8,171 nucleotides of DNA from Deltaproteobacteria bacterium (GTDB lineage Bacteria; Myxococcota_A; UBA9160; SZUA-336). Positions 1 to 4,880 of this stretch are shown piece after piece (within the stretch, counting starts at the first letter, position 1; each line of letters opens with the position of its first letter). The notes under the pieces were generated by a model. That model searched no databases, was not told the DNA's origin, and was given only the letters and a program-made list of their open reading frames with translations. The stretch lies in contig DAOVBF010000044.1 in assembly GCA_030673955.1 (NCBI GenBank), positions 1 to 8,171 on the forward strand. The letters are read 5' to 3'. Position numbers and translations under genes: made by a program.

Positions 1-14
1 CCCTGCGCCACCTC

Positions 15-23
15 AGGAGGTGA
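15..23 (+). promoter_or_regulatory. Very strong Shine-Dalgarno for the DUF502 gene
   Basis: The nine bases AGGAGGTGA are fully complementary to the anti-Shine-Dalgarno end of 16S rRNA (UCACCUCCU). The AGGAGG core ends six bases before the GTG at 27, which fixes that GTG as the start. The TGA inside the site (21-23) is preceded in frame by six sense codons reading LRHLRR, so it could also be the stop codon of a gene upstream of the window. Too little of that frame is visible to call a gene. Confidence 0.85.
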
Positions 24-26
24 CCT

Positions 27-722
27 GTGTGGAGCGGGCTTTGGCATTGGGTATGGGCGAGACTCCGACGCGACTTCGTCGCCGGCCTTCTCGTCTTTAT
101 CCCGGTCGGGTTCACGATCCTCGGTGTACTCTGGATCGTGGAGCAGCTCGACAAGCTGGTCCTGCCCAAGATCTTCGACTTCCTGGGCTTCGAGGTGGGC
201 CAGATTCCCTTCCTGGGTGTCATCGCGACGCTGGCGGTGATCCTGCTCGCGGGAGCGCTCACGCGGAGCTTCGCGGGACGGGCGGTCTTGCGGCTCTGGG
301 AACGCCTGGTCGACCGGATCCCCATCGCCCGCAGCATGTACGGCATCCTCAAGCAGACCACGGAGGCTCTGTTCGGGGCTGGAGCGAGCAGCCGGAACTT
401 CCGGCGGGTTGTGCTGATCGAGTATCCGCGTCGAGGGATCTATACCTATGCCTTCGTGACGGGTCGCGTGGAGAAGCCGATCCCGGGACTCCCGGAGGGT
501 CTGGTCAAGATCTTCGTGCCGAGCACGCCCAACCCCACAACGGGCTATTTCCTGCTCCTCCCCGAGTCCGAAACCGTTGACACGGGTCTGACGGTCGAGG
601 AGGCTTTCAAGCTGATCATCTCGGCAGGGATTGCCACCGAAGATGCGCAGGTTCCCATGAGTGTTGATGCTGCGCAGCTCGCGGCCGGGCCCCCCGAGAC
701 GACGCCCCCCACGGATGGCTAA
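27..722 (+). CDS. DUF502 family inner-membrane protein
   Basis: This 231-residue protein matches the DUF502 family of bacterial membrane proteins, whose biochemical role is unknown. A short N-terminal region leads into a first hydrophobic helix at about residues 18-38 (VAGLLVFIPVGFTILGVLWI) and a second at about 62-80. A soluble domain follows, with the family's characteristic blocks: RIPIARSMYGILKQ (98-110), VPSTPNPTTGYFLLLPE (164-180) and the EEAFKLIISAG block (191-201). The last 20 or so residues are rich in proline and threonine and look disordered. The start is a GTG directly behind a near-perfect ribosome binding site. The stop overlaps the smpB start by eight bases, so the two genes are almost certainly co-transcribed and translationally coupled. 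Family assignment is firm; a function cannot be read from the sequence. Confidence 0.93.
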   Translation: MWSGLWHWVWARLRRDFVAGLLVFIPVGFTILGVLWIVEQLDKLVLPKIFDFLGFEVGQIPFLGVIATLAVILLAGALTRSFAGRAVLRLWERLVDRIPIARSMYGILKQTTEALFGAGASSRNFRRVVLIEYPRRGIYTYAFVTGRVEKPIPGLPEGLVKIFVPSTPNPTTGYFLLLPESETVDTGLTVEEAFKLIISAGIATEDAQVPMSVDAAQLAAGPPETTPPTDG

Positions 723-1185
723 GTCGTCGCGGAAGATCATCTGCAGCAACCGGCGGGCCCGGCACGATTATCACATTGAGGAGACGCTCGAGGTCGGTCT
801 GGTACTGGTCGGGTCGGAGGTCAAGTCGCTGCGCGCGGGCAAAGCCAACCTGAAGGACTCCTACGCCCGTGTACAAGAAGGCGAGGTCTTCCTCGTGAAA
901 GCCCACATTTCGCCCTACGAGCAGGCGAACCTCCAGAACCACGACCCGGAGCGCGAGCGGAAGCTCCTGTTGAACCATCGCGAGATCCATCGCTTACGCG
1001 TCAAGGTTCGCGAACGCGGCTACACCCTGGTCCCTCTCGATATGTACTTCCGGGAAGGTCGGGCCAAGCTGACGCTCGCGCTGGCGAGGGGAAAGCGTCG
1101 CTACGACAAGCGCGAGGCGATCGCCAAGCGGGAGACGGAGCGCAGGCTGCGACGTGTTCTCAAGCAACGGGAGCGCGGCCGATGA
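715..1185 (+). CDS. smpB: SsrA-binding protein SmpB
   Basis: SmpB binds the tRNA-like part of tmRNA and brings it to stalled ribosomes, standing in for the missing anticodon arm during trans-translation. The 156-residue product has the usual family length. It shows the N-terminal ICSNRRARHDYHIEETLE block, the diagnostic GSEVKSLRAGKANLKDSYA block (about residues 35-53), an HISPYEQANLQNHDPER block, and a basic C-terminal tail (about 130-156) that in the family enters the ribosomal A site and mRNA channel. I chose the ATG at 715 over an in-frame ATG at 661 because the family begins with this short lysine- and serine-containing leader and the longer version adds unrelated residues. There is no recognisable Shine-Dalgarno, but the ATG overlaps the preceding stop (ATGGCTAA), which suggests translational coupling. 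Its RNA partner ssrA lies about 2.9 kb downstream on the same strand. Confidence 0.97.
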   Translation: MAKSSRKIICSNRRARHDYHIEETLEVGLVLVGSEVKSLRAGKANLKDSYARVQEGEVFLVKAHISPYEQANLQNHDPERERKLLLNHREIHRLRVKVRERGYTLVPLDMYFREGRAKLTLALARGKRRYDKREAIAKRETERRLRRVLKQRERGR

Positions 1186-2477
1186 ACGCGCGTGGGCGGG
1201 TCTGGGTCCCGTTCCTGGTCGTGCTCGGCGTCGTTGCGTGTGCGTCGACGCCGACCCCGCCTTACCAACACAGCCGCTACGATTACTGGGTCTTCCGTGC
1301 GAGGGTCGGCATGCTACCCGAGCCGAACTACCTTCCCTGGGCGACGCACCGCGAGGTCCTCCCGGGTGGGCAGGCGGCGCTGGTGGTGTGTCGATGGCCG
1401 GACCGGGCCTTCCCCCTTCGCTACCACGTGGTGCCGCCGAGTATCCCGATGGAGGAGCAGGACGAGTTCAATCCGCGTGATCCGGAGGAGTACGTGGTTG
1501 CCGTGCGGCGCGCCTTCGAGCGCTGGGGGGAGGCGATCGGTCGCCCGGTGCGGTTTCTGCACGTCGACGATCCCGACGAGGCGACGCTGCGCGTTCACCT
1601 GGATGTGACCATGCATCTCCTGCCAGAAGGACTGGGGGTCGGGAGGCTCCAGGGCGAGACAGATCGGTGCCGGGTCCTCGGGCCGGGTCCCGATCTGGAC
1701 CACGTGCGGATCGAATTCTCCGTGCGCGACGCTTACCTGTACATCACCGATTCCTTCGGTCTTCTGACGCCTGGACAGGTGCACGCCATCGCGCTGCATG
1801 AGATTGGTCACATTCTCGGCGCGTCCGGTCAGCACAGTCCCCTGCGCGGCGACGTGATGTACAAGATCGCCGACGACCGTCGCGTGGAGAAGCTCTCGGA
1901 GCACGATCGGAACACGCTCCGCGCGCTGTATCGCGCGCCGCCGGGCGCGGTCTATGTACGGCTGGGGGAGCTGCATGGGGAGCCCGTCACGGAGGTCCGC
2001 CGGCGGCCGCCGAGCCTGGATCGCGAGATCGTCGACGAGCGTTTCGGCTTCGAGGTTCGCTTCCCCAAGGGCTGGCAGGTGATTCGTTCGTCGCGCGGCT
2101 GGGTGGCCGTGGATGGGCTGAGCTGGGACTACGACGCCTCGCTCCAGGTGATTGCGCTGCGGGGAAATGTGGTGGCCTACATGCAGCACGGCGCCATGCT
2201 GCAGCGTGCGCCGGACGAGACGGTCAGCCGTGAGTTCTTGGAGCTCGACGGTGAGCCCCTGGGCCGGATCGTGGTGCGCAGCGAGGAGTGGACCGAGGAG
2301 ACCGCCGTGCTGGCCTGGAGAACGGGCTGGGTCCTGCTCATTGTGGCCGATTGTCGGAGCGCGGACTACTCGCTCTACCAGCCTTGGTTTCAACGTGTGC
2401 TGCTGTCCCTGGACCACCCTCGCGAGAGCGAGTCCGATGCCGGCGTCGGCGCGGGAACCGACTCCCCGGAGCGCTGA
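1182..2477 (+). CDS. Lipoprotein with matrixin-like zinc-metalloprotease domain
   Basis: This 431-residue protein starts with a lipoprotein signal peptide: basic MNARGR, a hydrophobic run, then VVAC with the lipidated cysteine at 20. Alanine and serine after the cysteine would favour the outer membrane by the enterobacterial rule. Residues about 78-250 resemble bacterial matrixin-type metzincins: an AFERWGEAIGRPVRF block (111-125), the zinc motif HEIGHILG (H206, E207, H210, G213), a probable third ligand H218, a Met-turn-like DVMY (M226), and LSEHDRNTLRALY (238-250). H218 is two residues later than in the classical HExxHxxGxxH spacing. Residues about 283-412 form a separate domain, beginning FGFEVRFPKGWQV, that loosely recalls PsbP or DUF1795-like folds; this is a weak guess. 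The ATG overlaps the smpB stop as ATGA, with GGGAG eight bases upstream. I infer a cell-envelope peptidase; its substrate and any link to SmpB are unknown. Confidence 0.82.
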   Translation: MNARGRVWVPFLVVLGVVACASTPTPPYQHSRYDYWVFRARVGMLPEPNYLPWATHREVLPGGQAALVVCRWPDRAFPLRYHVVPPSIPMEEQDEFNPRDPEEYVVAVRRAFERWGEAIGRPVRFLHVDDPDEATLRVHLDVTMHLLPEGLGVGRLQGETDRCRVLGPGPDLDHVRIEFSVRDAYLYITDSFGLLTPGQVHAIALHEIGHILGASGQHSPLRGDVMYKIADDRRVEKLSEHDRNTLRALYRAPPGAVYVRLGELHGEPVTEVRRRPPSLDREIVDERFGFEVRFPKGWQVIRSSRGWVAVDGLSWDYDASLQVIALRGNVVAYMQHGAMLQRAPDETVSREFLELDGEPLGRIVVRSEEWTEETAVLAWRTGWVLLIVADCRSADYSLYQPWFQRVLLSLDHPRESESDAGVGAGTDSPER

Positions 2478-2489
2478 GGCGCGCCTCAG
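2474..2489. repeat. Perfect 16-bp palindrome holding both convergent stop codons
   Basis: CTGAGGCGCGCCTCAG reads identically on both strands. It contains the TGA stop of the lipoprotein gene (2475-2477) and, on the other strand, the TGA stop of the methyltransferase gene (2486-2488). Only eight bases (GGCGCGCC) separate the two genes. There is no T-tract on either side, so it is not a standard intrinsic terminator, and with no loop it would form only a small hairpin in RNA. It may serve as a minimal bidirectional end signal, a protein-binding site, or nothing. Confidence 0.75.
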
Positions 2490-3712
2490 TTCGCGGAAGC
2501 GTCCAGGAGAACGGCTGCTGAGCCCGCGTGGCTGCTTACAGGCGGGGTGACGATCCGCAGGACCAGGCCGCTCAGGTACTCGCCCTGGGGGTGGCAAAGC
2601 GTGACGGGATGGTCGGGCGGTGCTCGCAGCGTGCCCAAAACCTGCACCTCGGCACCCGCGTCGAGGGCGGCGGAGAGCGCCACCTTGCGAAACAGCTCTG
2701 GACCGACGTGGTGTGAGCAGCTGAAGGCGAGCAGGTGTGCACCGGGCGCCGCACGCCGCAGGGCCCAGAGCTGAAGATCCTTGTAGGCTCTGCAGGCAGA
2801 GCGGACATCGCGTTTGCGCCGCGCAAAGGGGGGAGGATCCAGAGCGATGAGATCGAAGCGGCGCTCGTCTTTGCGCAGGAACTCTGCCGCGTCCCCGAGC
2901 ACCGCCTCCGCCTCCGGGGCGTTTCGGCGCAGCAGGTCGTGGGCGGGCTTAGAGGACTCCACCGCGATGACCTCGCGGGCCCCGCCCTGTAAGGCCGCCA
3001 CCGCGAAGCCGCCCGTGTAGGAAAAGAGATCGAGCGCCCGGGCACCGGACGCGAGCTCCCGGAAGAGCTCGCGAGCGTCGCGCTGGTCCAGATAGAAGCC
3101 GGTCTTCTGCCCGTGCCGCAGGTCGACCCAGTAGCTGCGGCCTCGCTCTCGGATCTGCACGGGCTCGCAGCCCACGGAGCCGAAGAGCTCGCGCTCCGTG
3201 CCCTCGGGCTGCCGCGAGGTTTCGCCGCGGAGCCAGGCACCCTGGGCCTGGGTGAGCCCGGCAAGGATCTCGGCAATCCGGTCCACGCGTCGCCGCATGC
3301 CGGGCGTCGTCAGCCGAACCGCGAGCCAGTCCGCGTAGCGATCGACGCTCAGGCCCGGGAGACCGTCTCCCTCGCTGTGAATGAGGCGCAGGGCGTCGGT
3401 GTCGCGCAGGGACGGATGGGCCGCGCGCCAGGCCAGCGCCGCCTCGATGCGCGCGGGAAGCCAGGTTTCCTCCGGATCCGGCCTCGTCGGTCCGAAAGAG
3501 TGGATCCGGACCCGGATCTGTGAGTCGGGGTCGAAGTCGCCGAAGCCCAGGAGCTCTCCCCGGCGGTCCACGATGTCGACCCCAGCGCCAGGCTCCGGAT
3601 CGCCCTCCACGCGCGCGACGCTCCCCGAGAGCACCCAGGGATGACCCAGCTGGAGCGGACGGTCGCGGCCCTCGCGAAGGTGGATGGTCGGCAGCTTAAC
3701 CGGGCTGGCCAC
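2486..3712 (-). CDS. rlmI: RlmI-type 23S rRNA cytosine-C5 methyltransferase
   Basis: This 408-residue protein matches the class I SAM-dependent RlmI/RlmK-like family; E. coli RlmI makes m5C1962 in 23S rRNA. Residues 1 to about 80 form the N-terminal PUA-like RNA-binding domain, with the family hallmark HPWVLSG (24-30). A linker domain follows with LIHSEGDGLPGLSVDRY (110-126) and GQKTGFYLDQR (201-211). The C-terminal Rossmann domain has the SAM-binding motif LDLFSYTGGFAVAA (227-240), the catalytic-region motif LDPPPF (291-296) and FSCSHHV (330-336), whose Cys332 may be the nucleophile. Length and motif order are complete, so it should be active. The start is a GTG lying inside the 3' end of the zinc-ribbon gene, a 17-base overlap, without a clear ribosome binding site, so coupled translation is likely. 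The precise target nucleotide is inferred from the family. Confidence 0.92.
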   Translation of the reverse strand: MASPVKLPTIHLREGRDRPLQLGHPWVLSGSVARVEGDPEPGAGVDIVDRRGELLGFGDFDPDSQIRVRIHSFGPTRPDPEETWLPARIEAALAWRAAHPSLRDTDALRLIHSEGDGLPGLSVDRYADWLAVRLTTPGMRRRVDRIAEILAGLTQAQGAWLRGETSRQPEGTERELFGSVGCEPVQIRERGRSYWVDLRHGQKTGFYLDQRDARELFRELASGARALDLFSYTGGFAVAALQGGAREVIAVESSKPAHDLLRRNAPEAEAVLGDAAEFLRKDERRFDLIALDPPPFARRKRDVRSACRAYKDLQLWALRRAAPGAHLLAFSCSHHVGPELFRKVALSAALDAGAEVQVLGTLRAPPDHPVTLCHPQGEYLSGLVLRIVTPPVSSHAGSAAVLLDASAN

Positions 3713-4004
3713 GGAAGAAGTCGAAGAAGGCCTGGACCGTCGAGGCGTCGTCGGACGAGATTTTCTCCAGCTCGCCCGGATCCAGCCACACGCCGCTGCA
3801 GGTCGGGCAGCGGTCGATCAGGATGTCGCGGAAGGGCTGCTCGACGAGCTTGGTCTCGCAGCCGCCGGGACAGGTGCGCCAGCGCGCCTTCCGGGCGGCC
3901 TCGGCCTCCGCCTGCTTCTGCTGGATCTGCCGGAACTCGCGGCGCTTGGCCTCCTGACGAGCGATGTATTCCTCCTCGGGCGTGCTCGGCTTCTTGGGTG
4001 CCAC
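3696..4004 (-). CDS. Small TFIIB-type zinc-ribbon protein
   Basis: This 102-residue protein has two parts. Residues about 9-42 are charged and rich in Glu, Lys, Arg, Gln and Ala, and probably form a long helix or short coiled coil. A zinc ribbon of the zf-TFIIB family follows: CPGGC (C45, C49) pairs with CPTC (C66, C69), continuing into the family signature GVWLDPGELEKI (71-82). A phenylalanine-rich end, FFDFF, closes it. Proteins of this type are widespread, small and mostly uncharacterised; a nucleic-acid or protein-binding role is usually assumed. The GTG start follows GGAGGA at 4008-4013 on the plus-strand numbering, with a rather short three-base gap. It is the first gene of a two-gene minus-strand unit with the methyltransferase, whose start lies within its last codons. 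The promoter must lie in the 107 bases shared with ssrA. Confidence 0.88.
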   Translation of the reverse strand: MAPKKPSTPEEEYIARQEAKRREFRQIQQKQAEAEAARKARWRTCPGGCETKLVEQPFRDILIDRCPTCSGVWLDPGELEKISSDDASTVQAFFDFFRGQPG

Positions 4005-4071
4005 GGCTCCTCCGCGTCGATTGGCGCGCGAACTGTAGCAAAAGGGTGGGTTTCGTGGCCCCGCTCCCGGC

Positions 4072-4099
4072 TTGACTCCTAGCAGCCTGGGCGTAACCT
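4072..4099 (+). promoter_or_regulatory. Probable ssrA promoter
   Basis: TTGACT at 4072-4077 matches five of six bases of the sigma-70 -35 consensus. Sixteen bases later TAACCT (4094-4099) is a poor -10 element. Transcription would start near 4106, a few bases before the mature 5' end at 4112, which fits RNase P trimming of a short leader. The -35 match is good; the -10 match is weak, so the exact pairing is uncertain. Confidence 0.5.
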
Positions 4100-4111
4100 A
4101 GATCGGTGAAA

Positions 4112-4466
4112 GGGGGCGATCGGTTTCGACGGGTGGTAGACGGCGTTTGTTGCGTGCCGAGGTGTCGCGTCCTCGTAAAACCCGTGGCAAGGCAACTACA
4201 ATTGCCGACTCTGAACTAGCACTCGCTGCTTAATTAAGACAGCGAGCGTCCTCCGGCCCGACGCCTGCTGAGGCCGGGGGGCGGCATACCAGCAGGCTGG
4301 TCCAACCTGCTGTCGGGACGGGACGGACGAGAAATTCTCCCGGCTCGCGGCTGGTTCCCCGCGCTCTGTCGGAGGGCTGGCTGCTAAAAAAAACGCGGAG
4401 CTACGCACGTAGACGCAGGCGCAAGAAACTATGCGGACGCGGGTTCGATTCCCGCCGCCTCCACCA
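4112..4466 (+). ncRNA. ssrA: Transfer-messenger RNA (tmRNA)
   Basis: This 355-base RNA rescues stalled ribosomes: it acts as an alanine tRNA, then as a message that adds a degradation tag. The 5' end GGGGGCG (4112-4118) pairs with CGCCTCC (4456-4462) to form the acceptor stem, followed by A and an encoded CCA (4464-4466). GGTTTCGACGGG near the 5' end and GGACGCGGGTTCGATTCCCG near the 3' end are hallmark tmRNA blocks; the T stem is 4439-4443 with 4451-4455. A likely pseudoknot 1 joins CGAGG/CCTCG with TGTCGCG/CGTGGCA. Pseudoknot 2 is very clear: nine pairs 4250-4258/4272-4280 and eight pairs 4263-4270/4290-4297. The tag frame runs 4204-4230 with TAA at 4231, and the stop sits in the loop of helix 4222-4228/4240-4246. 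It is a one-piece molecule, not a permuted two-piece form. Confidence 0.97.
4204..4233 (+). other. tmRNA tag-peptide reading frame (ADSELALAA)
   Basis: Within ssrA, the frame GCC GAC TCT GAA CTA GCA CTC GCT GCT TAA encodes ADSELALAA, ending in the ALAA degron recognised by ClpXP-type proteases. I place the resume codon at GCC 4204 because it is an alanine codon about 14 bases beyond the inferred end of pseudoknot 1, similar to the spacing in E. coli. An in-frame GCA at 4192 would give ATTIADSELALAA but lies only two bases from the pseudoknot. The C-terminal residues are certain; the first residue is inferred. Confidence 0.75.
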
Positions 4467-4580
4467 TCACTCCGAGATGCCACAGTCTGGCGAAGTCGGG
4501 GTATTCCGATCGCAGCGCGAGTCTCGCCTGGGGGCTGGCCCCGGCGAGCGCCAGCGGCTCCAGACACTCGGGGGCTCGCA

Positions 4581-4608
4581 GTGTCGCCTTCCGCCTAAAA
4601 GGCGACAC
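4581..4608 (+). repeat. Perfect 10-bp inverted repeat, possible ssrA terminator
   Basis: GTGTCGCCTT (4581-4590) and AAGGCGACAC (4599-4608) are exact reverse complements around an eight-base loop, CCGCCTAA. The hairpin is stable and starts 115 bases after the mature tmRNA end, so it could end or stabilise the primary transcript. It is not followed by a T-run on either strand, so it is not a textbook intrinsic terminator. Confidence 0.6.
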
Positions 4609-4655
4609 CCGCTCGGTGGCAAGATTCGTCTAAGACACGGCACGGGCCTTCCGAC

Positions 4656-4781
4656 CTGTTGGTCATCGCGCTCGCCCCTGGAGCGGTCCAGGCGAAGACC
4701 ATCACCGAGATCATCGATTCGACCGGGGACGGAGCAGGAAACCCGCTCGTTTTCGAGAGGGACAGCGGGGGACAATGGTGA
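4656..4781 (+). pseudogene. N-terminal remnant of an NHL-type repeat protein
   Basis: From CTG 4656 the frame reads LLVIALAPGAVQA, which looks like the end of a secretion signal peptide with an AQA-like cleavage site (here VQA). It continues KTITEIIDSTGDGAGNPL, the typical start of the mature part of secreted NHL/beta-propeller-like proteins seen in deltaproteobacteria, where it normally leads into IAVDGxGNVYV-type repeats. Here the frame instead runs into unrelated sequence and stops at TGA 4779. No ATG or credible start precedes it in frame, and no downstream repeats are visible in any frame. I therefore read it as a broken leftover of about 30 recognisable codons. The family link rests on my recognition of the TEIIDSTGDGAGN motif, not on a search. 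Confidence 0.5.
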
Positions 4782-4880
4782 ATCAGGTCTTCACCGGACA
4801 GGCTGGCGGGCCTGGGTACGAATGTCTCGTTCTGGCGTCCGGCCGCTCAAGCCACTGAGTAGGCAGCCGATTTTCGTTGT

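Larger units (their letters stand above)
4467..4880. other. Gene-free stretch downstream of ssrA
   Basis: These 414 bases contain no intact protein gene that I can support. Visible features are small GC-rich inverted repeats (GCTGGC at 4534-4539 with GCCAGC at 4550-4555), a perfect 10-bp stem hairpin (4581-4608) and a broken NHL-type protein fragment (4656-4781). The region looks like decayed sequence. No second copy of the ssrA 3' end, as an integrated element would leave, is visible within the window. Confidence 0.6.

Noticed and set aside
3..23. Tail of an upstream gene ending LRHLRR and TGA
   Set aside because: Only six sense codons are visible and the TGA is also part of the ribosome binding site, so it cannot be told from chance.
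1314..2597. Long minus-strand frame of 427 codons opposite the lipoprotein gene
   Set aside because: It lies antisense to a clear gene with signal peptide and protease motifs, has no recognisable domain, and is the usual antisense openness of GC-rich coding DNA.
2572..3276. Alternative minus-strand frame of 234 codons inside rlmI
   Set aside because: It is an out-of-frame shadow of the methyltransferase, with an Arg/Ser/Pro-rich composition typical of shifted reading.
3349..4041. Minus-strand frame of 230 codons spanning the zinc-ribbon gene and the rlmI 5' end
   Set aside because: It overlaps two real genes in another frame and reproduces no family motif. It is an Arg-rich shadow, not a fusion.
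4196..4567. Minus-strand frame across ssrA containing GGGGNRTRVRI
   Set aside because: This is the familiar antisense translation of a tRNA-like 3' end, not a protein gene.
4112..4880. Genomic island integrated at the tmRNA 3' end
   Set aside because: ssrA is a common attachment site and debris is present, but no integrase gene and no second copy of the ssrA 3' end is visible in the window.
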